A DNA stretch of 12,019 nucleotides, from positions 1 to 12,019 of the forward strand of contig CAMLLI010000040.1 in NCBI GenBank assembly GCA_946480685.1. Reading direction: 5' to 3'. Position 1 is the stretch's first letter. Each line of letters opens with the position of its first letter. The notes under the pieces are model-generated. The model ran no database searches. It was not told the DNA's origin and saw only the letters and a list, made by a program, of their open reading frames with translations. Positions 1 through 6,528 of the stretch are shown here, piece after piece. The translations under genes and the position numbers were made by a program. Origin of the DNA: an uncultured Flammeovirgaceae bacterium. GTDB lineage: Bacteria; Bacteroidota; Bacteroidia; Cytophagales; Cyclobacteriaceae.

Positions 1-33
1 ATACCAATCACGGTACGTTACGGATATCAATAG

Positions 34-1650
34 CTATAACTTGGATTCGCGAAGTGGCCGGTGTTTCGGTGTAAGCTTGTTGATAAAATCTTCCAGTGTA
101 TCATCATCCGAAAGCTGGTATTTCTTCTTTAATCTGTAGCGCGATGTTTTCACGCTTTCGGGTGAGATGCCGAGTATAGATGCAATTTCCTTTGCACTAA
201 GATTTACTTTGATCAGTGCCGATAGCCTGAGCTCGGCTGTGGTAAGTTTTGGATATTGATAACGCAGTTGTGAAAAGAACCTGGGGTATATTTCCTCGAA
301 AGCTTTCTTGAAGCTTTCCCAGTCTTCTTCGGTTAGAATATTGGTTTGAAGGACTTTGTCGAGTTTCTCAGCCTGCGTTTCGTCTTCTGAAAGATTGGCG
401 CGTAACGATTCAAGCTCGGTATTGATTTGCGCCAGTGCATCTGATTTTTCAAGTAATCGCTTCAGGTAAAAATCGAGTTCTTTTTTCTTTATGGCGAGGT
501 TCTTTTTTGTAATTAACCGGAAACGGTTATAAAGTAAAAAGCCGATCAACAGTAAAATGATCAGTGCTACTATAAATACGTTACGCCTGAAAGTATCCGC
601 TTCGTACTTCTGATTCAGCAACGTAATCTCCGATTCTTTTTTGTCAAGCTCGTACTGATAGTTGAGTTTCTCAATCGCTATAAGGTTATCGGCATGTCGT
701 AAGCTGTCGTTTAATGCCGTATAGCTTACGTGATCACTATAGGCCTTTTCAAAATTATGAAGTATAGCGTTGGTGCGCGAAGAAACCTCATATCCTTCTG
801 CTATATAACCGCGGTCGTCCGCTTCAAGCGCCAGTGTCAGTCCGGTTTGCACGGAACTCAATGCTTGTTGAGGATCGTTTAATGCCAGGTATATCTTCGC
901 CAGCGCTATATATATCTCGTACCGGGCCGAAGGATTTCCCGATCCGGGCTCAATGGACAGCGCTTTGTTTTCAATCGCCAATGCCTCTGCGTATCGCTTC
1001 TGATTAAAGTAAACTTTACCTATACCCAGCAAAATGGAAGGTCTCAGAGAATTTTCCTTCAAAGCTTCTGATAATTTTAATGAAGCCTGGAGTTTGACAA
1101 GCGCCAGCGAGTCTTTGCCAAAACGCGTGTAAAAATCACCCAGGTTGTAGGTTGCAGTCATTAATTCAGTCTGTGTGCCGCTCACTTCGTAGAGTGCGAT
1201 TGCTTTATTCGCGAAGTTAATCGCGTTCGCTTCTTCCCCTGCCGTAGTATATACGATGGCAAGATTGATATAGAGCGATGGCAATGCGCTTGTTTTGCCT
1301 ATGGCCTGAAATACATTGGTTGACTTCACCAGGTAATCAGCAGATTTCATGAGTTTACCTTGTTTGTGGTATGCAAGTGCAAACCAATTGTATGCATCGG
1401 CTTCACCAACTTTATACCCTATTTTTTTCGAAAGTGCTAACGCTTTTTGGGCTGTACTAAAAATGCTGTCGGTGTGCATTCCTTCTTGTTCAATACAGAT
1501 CGAAATCAATGTGTTTACCCGGTTGGTATCTTCCGGCTGGGTTGCAAGAACCTGTCTTAAACTGTCCAACGTGCGCGATTGCGCCAGCGCAGCGAGGGAT
1601 GTAAGTATAATAATAGCGGTTAGAAAATACCGGTTAGCAGTGCTGCGCAT
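34..1650 (-). CDS. Membrane-anchored TPR protein with C-terminal LuxR-like HTH
   Basis: The 538-residue protein is a predicted one-component transcription regulator. Residues about 1-24 form a signal peptide (hydrophobic TAIIILTSLAALAQ). Residues about 45-320 consist of helical pairs with the TPR pattern (for example AYNWFALAYHKQGK, SLYINLAIVYTTAGE, ILLGIGKVYFNQKRY). A single membrane segment lies at about 357-375, followed by a basic coiled coil at about 380-420. The C-terminus (about 465-525) carries a LuxR/GerE-like helix-turn-helix with the core LSAKEIASILGISPESVKTS. The expected topology is periplasmic TPRs and a cytoplasmic DNA-binding domain. This architecture is widespread in Bacteroidota and usually has no assigned ligand. 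The gene is divergent from the STAS-like cluster, which could be its target; that is inference. No receiver or kinase domain is present. The start is the methionine that begins the signal peptide. The signal and regulon are unknown. Confidence 0.88.
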   Translation of the reverse strand: MRSTANRYFLTAIIILTSLAALAQSRTLDSLRQVLATQPEDTNRVNTLISICIEQEGMHTDSIFSTAQKALALSKKIGYKVGEADAYNWFALAYHKQGKLMKSADYLVKSTNVFQAIGKTSALPSLYINLAIVYTTAGEEANAINFANKAIALYEVSGTQTELMTATYNLGDFYTRFGKDSLALVKLQASLKLSEALKENSLRPSILLGIGKVYFNQKRYAEALAIENKALSIEPGSGNPSARYEIYIALAKIYLALNDPQQALSSVQTGLTLALEADDRGYIAEGYEVSSRTNAILHNFEKAYSDHVSYTALNDSLRHADNLIAIEKLNYQYELDKKESEITLLNQKYEADTFRRNVFIVALIILLLIGFLLYNRFRLITKKNLAIKKKELDFYLKRLLEKSDALAQINTELESLRANLSEDETQAEKLDKVLQTNILTEEDWESFKKAFEEIYPRFFSQLRYQYPKLTTAELRLSALIKVNLSAKEIASILGISPESVKTSRYRLKKKYQLSDDDTLEDFINKLTPKHRPLRESKL

Positions 1651-2002
1651 AATTATATGCCTAAAATGTTTGTGAACAGTTTTGTGTACAGAAGCAATAA
1701 ATTCTTCATGTAAATGCCTTTTTTACCAGACTACTTCCAGTATAGAAGTTGATCACCTTTTTGCTGCCCGGCCAGATTGGTATCTCTTGCTGGTTATGTT
1801 CAGCTTTGAATATGCAGCGCGGTAAATACGGTGCGAAGTAAATAAGTAAATCAACGATACAGTAGATGCCGGTATAGGCATGTATGCATCGGAGGCAGAA
1901 AACTCAAACAACGAAAATTTATACCTGCTTAGTGGTAGCCACTTTGCGTTACTCTATCAGAAAAGTAATAGTACAGATCATCAACATCAAACAGACAACT
2001 AT
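1651..2002. other. Divergent intergenic region between regulator and first STAS-like gene
   Basis: This is a 352-base spacer without a convincing gene. Two small patterns are visible. One is a tandem 8-base direct repeat, AAGTAAAT, at 1836-1843 and 1844-1851. The other is a short dyad, ATGCC-6 bases-GGCAT, at 1866-1870 and 1877-1881. Either could be a binding site for the divergent HTH regulator, but nothing shows that. I did not find a clear Bacteroidota promoter (TTTG with TAnnTTTG) at the expected spacing for either gene. Confidence 0.4.
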
Positions 2003-2458
2003 ATGGCAGTGTATTTTAATTCTGATTACAAAAGGATCGAGTATGATGAACAGCATCGCGTGTTGGTAGCCACGTGGAAACTTGCGCCTACATCAACGGA
2101 GTTCAGGAGTGGAATGATGGCCATGCTCGATGCCATGAAGCAATTTAATACCGGGCGACTGGTGTACAATGTAATTCCGCTCGGACTTCTCCTGGAAGAA
2201 GACAGTATCTGGGCCGCTACAGAATGGCGGGAGAAAGCTATAGCATTAGGCCGCTCGAAAGTTGCCTTTGTTCTGCCTGACGATGTGTTTACGATGATGT
2301 CTGTTGAAAGCATGATGGAGAGAGAAGATCGTGAGGTTCCTATTGCGTACTTCAAAAGAATGGAAGACGCGATTCGATGGGTAGTTATACCACGCATTAA
2401 GCTTGAAAATAAACGCGAACCTTTTAAAAGCCATTGGCCCAGCAGAAGTATACTATAA
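2003..2458 (+). CDS. Small STAS/SpoIIAA-like hypothetical protein (divergent paralogue)
   Basis: This protein of about 151 residues has no confident named family. Its layout follows the two proteins encoded downstream: an N-terminal 'YD....VLVATW' strand, a helix 'STEFRSGMMAMLDAMKQFNT', a strand ending near 'IPLG', a Trp-containing helix (IWAATEW), a strand 'KVAFVLPDDVF', and a final helix 'YFKRMEDAIRWV'. That alternating beta/alpha order is typical of STAS/SpoIIAA-like small proteins in Bacteroidota; the assignment is by pattern and remote. The reading frame is open from 1880, but I chose ATG 2003. The extra 41 residues are Asn/His/Gln-rich and have no counterpart in the paralogues. A basic tail of about 25 residues (KLENKREPFKSHWPSR) follows the domain. 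It is the first of three same-strand relatives, 490 bases before the next. Confidence 0.72.
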   Translation: MAVYFNSDYKRIEYDEQHRVLVATWKLAPTSTEFRSGMMAMLDAMKQFNTGRLVYNVIPLGLLLEEDSIWAATEWREKAIALGRSKVAFVLPDDVFTMMSVESMMEREDREVPIAYFKRMEDAIRWVVIPRIKLENKREPFKSHWPSRSIL

Positions 2459-2948
2459 TGTGAGCGTTCCTTCCCAAAAGAAGTGTCTCGTCCGGGAAGC
2501 CCGGTTCTTATCAGGGCATAAGCATCAATGCGTTTGATGTTGACTATGTATATATCAATAACAAGTGTCTTCGCTTGCGCAAGTATAGTATGGTCGTGTA
2601 GCAAATAGTCTTTTTTGATGCCGTGAATGCCTGAATATCCGGAGGCCGTTCTCCATTATGTCTGGATGGTATTCATGTATGAAAATATCCTTATATAAAA
2701 TTATATATATAGTATACCCCGATCGATAGTAAGGGTGAAAAATAAAATTTACTTTATTCAGCAGGATAGTCGTATAGCTGCTTGGTAAATCGAATTTTAA
2801 TTTCTTTCTTTTTTGCTTGCTATAACCAAACTCGAAAATCACGCTACGCAGGTATGTTTAGTACAAAGTCAGCCAGCTATTTCGCTTTGTTGAGTAATAA
2901 TTTGCAGAAGTTTTAGGGAGATATTCTTTATAGTTCAACAGTTTAACA
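2459..2948. other. AT-rich intergenic region upstream of tandem STAS-like pair
   Basis: This is a 490-base stretch with no supported gene. It holds a short GC-rich hairpin just after the preceding stop and, at about 2691-2717, an alternating T/A tract with seven overlapping TATA words ending in GTATAC. Such tracts are flexible and melt easily, and may lie near a promoter or protein-binding site. The final 60 bases before ATG 2949 are A/T-rich with TAATTTG at 2898-2904, a poor match to the Bacteroidota -7 element. A 95-codon open frame on the minus strand (2555-2842) is not convincing. Confidence 0.4.
2492..2504 (+). terminator. Weak hairpin after first STAS-like gene
   Basis: CCGGG and CCCGG form a perfect 5-base stem around the loop AAG, 33 bases after the stop codon at 2458. 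It is followed by TTCTTAT rather than a clean T-run, so it is at best a weak intrinsic terminator or RNA 3' end stabiliser. Confidence 0.3.
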
Positions 2949-3365
2949 ATGCAGAAATTTTTTGAAAACCAGAGCGCACAGGTATATTACGATGCAACGC
3001 TTGACACTCTGTTTCTGGAGTATACCAATAAAATAACTAGCCACGAACAGTTTGTTACTATCAATATGGCCGTATTGAATACGTTTCTGAAACTAAATAC
3101 GAGAAAGTGCGCTGCTGATATTCGTAAAATGGGTGTTATCAGTATTGAGTCACAAAAGTGGGTTGTTGACAACCTTGTACCTGGGATGATAAAACACCTG
3201 GGCGGACAGATACCGGTGGTTGTTCAATTACTGGATGAATCGGAGATTTTTGCAAAGGTGGCTGCGAATAAAATCAATGAAAGAATAAAGCAGGATAAGG
3301 TCGGTTTTCACGTGATGCAGTTCACAGACCGGAAAGCAATGGAAACCTATTTAAAAAGCGTCTAG
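2949..3365 (+). CDS. Small STAS-like hypothetical protein, tandem copy 1
   Basis: This 138-residue soluble protein has no signal peptide or membrane segment. Its secondary-structure order resembles STAS/SpoIIAA-like proteins: strand 'QVYYDATLDTLFLEY', helix 'SHEQFVTINMAVLNTFLKL', strand 'KCAADIRKMGVIS', a conserved 'ESQKWVVDNLVPGMIKH' helix, strand 'PVVVQLLDESEIF', a Lys-rich helix, and a last strand plus helix 'MQFTDRKAMETYLKSV'. Related small Bacteroidota proteins are often called STAS-domain or hypothetical; the biochemical role is unknown, and no catalytic motif is visible. I count about 88 of 138 residues identical to the next gene, without gaps. The copies are 42 bases apart and may be cotranscribed. 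The start is the ATG shared by both copies (MQKFFEN). Confidence 0.8.
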   Translation: MQKFFENQSAQVYYDATLDTLFLEYTNKITSHEQFVTINMAVLNTFLKLNTRKCAADIRKMGVISIESQKWVVDNLVPGMIKHLGGQIPVVVQLLDESEIFAKVAANKINERIKQDKVGFHVMQFTDRKAMETYLKSV

Positions 3366-3821
3366 CTTAAACAGTATATCGCTATATTTTATCCTATCGT
3401 TTTTTACATGCAAAAGTTTTTTGAAAACACCAGTGCACAGGTATATTACGATGCAACGCTTGATACCTTATTTCTGGAGTACATCAGTAAGGTTATAAGC
3501 CATGAGCAATTTGTTGTCATCAACACAGCAGTGCTCAATGCATTTGTCAAACTGCAGACAGTAAAATTTGTGGCTGATGTGCGGAAGATGGGTGTTATCA
3601 GCATTGAGTCACAAAAATGGGTGGTTGATCATCTGCTGCCTGAAATGATAAAACATCTCAGGACGAAAGATCTCATTCATGTTCAGTTCATGGACGAAGT
3701 AGAAGTTTTTTCAAAGATTGCTGCCAACCGGATTAAGGATAAGTCAACCGAGATATCCAAAGGCATCCAGATATCACGGTTTTCCAATCGCTCAAAAATG
3801 GAAGCGTATCTGAAAAGTGTT
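2949..3821 (+). repeat. Tandem gene duplication (two ~414-base copies)
   Basis: The two coding regions are gapless duplicates. The clearest nucleotide identity is a 29-base perfect match at 2976-3004 and 3435-3463. Other identical runs surround the ATGGGTGTTATCAG and ATTGAGTCACAAAA segments. Outside these the copies have diverged, so the duplication is not recent, or its 5' half has been homogenised by gene conversion. Confidence 0.85.
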
Positions 3822-3824
3822 TAG
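3408..3824 (+). CDS. Small STAS-like hypothetical protein, tandem copy 2
   Basis: This 138-residue paralogue of the preceding gene aligns with it end to end without gaps. The first 75 or so residues are about 80% identical, including SAQVYYDATLDTLFLEY and RKMGVISIESQKWVVD. The second half falls to about 45%, apart from the invariant YLKSV end. This suggests that one face of the fold, perhaps a partner-binding surface, has diverged while the core is kept. There is no signal peptide, membrane segment or enzyme motif. The closest recognisable fold type is STAS/SpoIIAA-like, by pattern only. In the 42-base spacer upstream, TATATTTT (at about 3383) is a loose match to a -7 promoter element, so separate expression is possible. 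The gene converges on the amidotransferase-like gene at 3901. Confidence 0.8.
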   Translation: MQKFFENTSAQVYYDATLDTLFLEYISKVISHEQFVVINTAVLNAFVKLQTVKFVADVRKMGVISIESQKWVVDHLLPEMIKHLRTKDLIHVQFMDEVEVFSKIAANRIKDKSTEISKGIQISRFSNRSKMEAYLKSV

Positions 3825-3900
3825 GTATATATAGCATTTCACCAAAGAATCAGGAGTGATAAAATTTAGCGGACAGATGAGAACGGATACCCTGTAACGA

Positions 3901-4602
3901 CTAACTTCCTTTCACCGACCGAAAGAAATCCAAAATCAAAGCATTCGGTTTTTCAAATGTAGAATCGAGCGGAGGCTGAAACAAAGTGCCTTTATAGAAG
4001 CGATGTCCTTTCAACTCAAGTCCGCGTACATCACCGTTACGCGAGAAGGCTGTAAACGCAAGTGTACCCTGCTGTAGTTGTTGGGTATAGACAGGATTAA
4101 CACCATAATTACAATTGAAGAAACCGGTAATAACATCTTTCTTTAACACCTGGTATAGCCATGAATCTTTATCGGTAATCATCACCTCTTCCTGTTGACC
4201 CTTAAGCGAACAACTCAGTTTGGCAATTACCAGTTCAGGTGCACCAGGTTCACTCTCTTCATGCCCGGCATCTGCTATACCTAAAATATTTTTAGCATAC
4301 TCCACCACCATATACTGAAAGCCACCACACGTGCCGAGCAACGGAAAATTATTTTCGCGTGCCCATTGTATAACACGATATACCGCATCATCATTTTTAT
4401 AGGGCGAACCAGGCGCAATCCACAGCGCATCGGTATAGTCCGGTATAGCTGTTGCTTCCGGAATGGTATCCGTTGCTACCCAGGTTGTCTCCATCGGAAA
4501 GTCAAGGTGCTGGCGACAATGTGCTACTGCTTCGTTTAAAGCAATGTGTGTATGCTTGCTGGCCGTGAAGTCGCCAATGATCGCGATGCGGAGAGGTTTC
4601 AT
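3901..4602 (-). CDS. CTP synthase C-terminal-like glutamine amidotransferase-related protein
   Basis: This 233-residue protein of the class I amidotransferase fold resembles the stand-alone family related to the C-terminal region of CTP synthase. Visible family signatures are the start 'LRIAIIGDF', 'ALWIAPGSPYKNDDAVYRVI' (about 59-78), the nucleophile elbow 'LLGTCGGFQYMVVEYAKN' with Cys92, 'KLSCSL', 'NCNYGVNP' and 'LELKGHRFYKGTLFQPP'. In CTP synthase the last motif supplies the catalytic His and Glu (FHPE); here it reads FQPP, so both appear to be missing (Gln209, Pro211). The protein may therefore not be an ordinary glutaminase; its substrate is unknown. The frame opens at 4641, but I chose ATG 4602 because the homologous N-terminus begins there and the extra 13 residues are a hydrophobic non-matching stretch. 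It lies 87 bases downstream of the dismutase on the same strand and may be cotranscribed. Confidence 0.82.
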   Translation of the reverse strand: MKPLRIAIIGDFTASKHTHIALNEAVAHCRQHLDFPMETTWVATDTIPEATAIPDYTDALWIAPGSPYKNDDAVYRVIQWARENNFPLLGTCGGFQYMVVEYAKNILGIADAGHEESEPGAPELVIAKLSCSLKGQQEEVMITDKDSWLYQVLKKDVITGFFNCNYGVNPVYTQQLQQGTLAFTAFSRNGDVRGLELKGHRFYKGTLFQPPLDSTFEKPNALILDFFRSVKGS

Positions 4603-4689
4603 AAGAAGTATATAAAAAAGAATCCACCACAACGCAGTCACTACACGAAGTATACCTGCTGTTATGATGGATTGAAAAGTTTTTAGAGA

Positions 4690-5421
4690 TTATGCCAGGC
4701 GTTTGGCTACTTCGTCCCAGTTCACAACATTATACCAGTTAGCGATATACTCGTTGCGTTTGTTTTGGTACTTCAGGTAATAAGCATGTTCCCAAACATC
4801 GATGCCGAGCAGTGGTGTTCCTTTCAGTTCACTCACATCCATCAATGGATTATCCTGATTAGGTGTTGAACCAATTTTTAATTTACCGCCGCTGTCTTTT
4901 ACAAGCCAAGCCCAGCCTGAACCAAAGCGAGTCATGGCAGCTTGCGTAAATTGTTCCTTGAACTTATCGAACGAACCGAAGGAGCCGTTGATAGCTTCAC
5001 CAATTTTACCGGTAGGATTCGCGCTTCCCGGCTTCATCACCTGCCAGAAGAAGTTATGGTTCCACGCACCGCCTCCGTTGTTTCTTACTTTCGCAGAAAG
5101 CTTGGAAGCGTTGGCAAAGAAATCTTTTTCAGAACCGAAAGTAATTTTCTCGGCAGCGATTGCTTCGTTTACATTCTTGATATAGGCAGTGTGGTGTTTG
5201 GTATAGTGAATCTCCATCGTGGTCGCATCAATGGAAGGTTCAAGTGCACTATACGCGTAAGGCAGCGTTACTTGCGAAAACTGTAAGGCCGATCCGGCTA
5301 TAGCACCGGCATGTGATGGTTGATCTTCCGCAAGGGCCTTAAAGGCCAGAGGCGTTCCGAGGGCGGTAAGGGTTGTAGCTTTTAAGGCTTGCTGCACAAA
5401 TTCTCTTCGGGTTGTTTTCAT
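4690..5421 (-). CDS. Superoxide dismutase (Mn/Fe family) with Tat signal
   Basis: It converts superoxide to oxygen and hydrogen peroxide. The 243 residues comprise an export segment and a full Mn/Fe-SOD (from about residue 51, '[12 protein letters not shown]'). The metal ligands are visible: His72 (MEIHYTKHH), His122 (AWNHNFFW), Asp208 and His212 (DVWEHAYY). Second-sphere residues look Mn-type: Gly118 at the position of E. coli MnSOD Gly77, and Gln189 (STPNQDNPL) at the position of Gln146. The N-terminus '[14 protein letters not shown]' followed by a hydrophobic stretch is a twin-arginine signal, so the folded, metal-loaded enzyme is probably exported to the periplasm or cell surface; a cytoplasmic SOD would start near residue 50. 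The frame extends upstream to 5454, but ATG 5421 gives the correct Tat N-region. It is divergent from the oxygenase gene with a 107-base shared promoter region. Confidence 0.93.
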   Translation of the reverse strand: MKTTRREFVQQALKATTLTALGTPLAFKALAEDQPSHAGAIAGSALQFSQVTLPYAYSALEPSIDATTMEIHYTKHHTAYIKNVNEAIAAEKITFGSEKDFFANASKLSAKVRNNGGGAWNHNFFWQVMKPGSANPTGKIGEAINGSFGSFDKFKEQFTQAAMTRFGSGWAWLVKDSGGKLKIGSTPNQDNPLMDVSELKGTPLLGIDVWEHAYYLKYQNKRNEYIANWYNVVNWDEVAKRLA

Positions 5422-5528
5422 AAACAGATATATTATAATGTGATACTTCTGCAACCAGTATGGCCGCGTTTACCTGCACGAAATTTAGCCAAAAATATTT
5501 AGCTTGCACGGAAACAACTCCGAGTGTT

Positions 5529-6500
5529 ATGAACGAAATATTATACGATCAAATTCCCTCGCTCGACCTGGCTGATTATTATGGTGGTGACGAGAACAAA
5601 AAAAAGAAATTTGTAGCAGACCTGGGTGCTGCCTATAATAACATTGGCTTCGTAGCGATCAAGAATCATTTTCTTACCGATGCCATGCAACAGGATTTGT
5701 ATAAGGCTATCAAAAACTTTTTTGCTTTACCGGATGAGGTAAAAAAGAAATATGAACGGCAGGATTTGGCAGGCCAGCGGGGATATACCGGTAAAGGGAA
5801 AGAACATGCCAAGGGTAGAAATACAGGAGACCTGAAAGAATTTTACCACGTTGGTCAGGATCTGAGCGAAGCAGAACTTAAAAGTGAAAATTACCCGGCC
5901 AATGTCTGGCCTCAGGAAATACCCGAGTTTAAAAACGTAAGCACCGATGTATACCGTGCCCTGGAAAAAACCGGCACCTATATGTTACGTGCTATAGCGC
6001 TATACCTGAACCTGCCTGAAAATTACTTTGACGACAAGATTAAGCATGGCAACAGTATACTGCGCCCTATACATTACTATCCGATTGAAAATCCGGATGC
6101 AGTACCTGAAGATGCTGTGCGCGCTGCCGAGCATGGCGATATAAATCTTATCACGTTGCTAATGGGTGCCAGCGCTGATGGTTTGCAGGTGCTTCGCAGA
6201 GATGGGAAGTGGATACCGATAACAGCGTTGCCCGATCAGCTCGTGGTAAATGTGGGCGACATGCTTGAGCGACTCACCAACAAGAAACTGAAATCAACGA
6301 TACATCGCGTAGTAAATCCGCCACGCGCATTGATGAATACACCACGCTATTCGATTCCGTTCTTTATGCACCCGCGCTCGGAGATGAGCCTCGCTGCGTT
6401 GAAGAATTGTGTTGATAGTGAGAACCCGAAGCAATGGGACGATATTACAGCCGGCGAATTTCTCGATCAGCGTCTTCGCGAAATCGGATTGAAAAAATAA
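5529..6500 (+). CDS. Isopenicillin N synthase-like Fe(II)/2-oxoglutarate-type oxygenase
   Basis: This 323-residue protein belongs to the non-haem Fe(II) dioxygenase superfamily (isopenicillin N synthase / 2OG-Fe(II) oxygenase). The N-terminal DIOX_N-like segment includes 'IPSLDLADYYGG', 'GFVAIKNH' and 'FFALPDEVKKKY'. The catalytic core has the iron facial triad His202-x-Asp204 (AAEHGDINLIT) and His259 (KSTIHRVVNPP), and the co-substrate-binding pair Arg273-x-Ser275 (PRYSIPFF). The substrate cannot be read from sequence; related bacterial proteins are annotated only as isopenicillin N synthase family oxygenases, and no beta-lactam genes are nearby. The frame opens at ATG 5460, but ATG 5529 fits the family start (MNEILYDQIPSLDL); the extra 23 residues have no family match. 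It is followed by the chromate transporter after 28 bases, so an operon is likely. Confidence 0.9.
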   Translation: MNEILYDQIPSLDLADYYGGDENKKKKFVADLGAAYNNIGFVAIKNHFLTDAMQQDLYKAIKNFFALPDEVKKKYERQDLAGQRGYTGKGKEHAKGRNTGDLKEFYHVGQDLSEAELKSENYPANVWPQEIPEFKNVSTDVYRALEKTGTYMLRAIALYLNLPENYFDDKIKHGNSILRPIHYYPIENPDAVPEDAVRAAEHGDINLITLLMGASADGLQVLRRDGKWIPITALPDQLVVNVGDMLERLTNKKLKSTIHRVVNPPRALMNTPRYSIPFFMHPRSEMSLAALKNCVDSENPKQWDDITAGEFLDQRLREIGLKK

Positions 6501-6528
6501 TGGAGACATACACCGGTATACTAGTAGC

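Noticed and set aside
1349..1675. 108-codon plus-strand frame inside the TPR regulator
   Set aside because: It is antisense to well-formed TPR repeats and has a Cys/Ser/Leu-rich shadow composition.
2026..2604. 192-codon minus-strand frame opposite the first STAS-like gene
   Set aside because: It is antisense to a gene whose plus-strand product matches its neighbours in layout, and its own translation is Ser/Arg-rich with no family pattern.
2555..2842. 95-codon open frame on the minus strand
   Set aside because: The composition is Ile/Tyr/Lys-rich, as expected from AT-rich intergenic DNA read in frame. There are no motifs and it overlaps the T/A tract.
2949..3821. CRISPR or short tandem repeat array
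   Set aside because: The repeated DNA is two diverged coding copies, not short identical repeats with spacers; no array exists elsewhere in the window.
4934..5286. Plus-strand frames opposite the superoxide dismutase
   Set aside because: The minus-strand SOD has all metal ligands; the opposite frames have no family features.
5529..6500. Beta-lactam biosynthesis
   Set aside because: The family name suggests isopenicillin N synthase, but no other pathway genes are present, and such oxygenases are common with unknown substrates.
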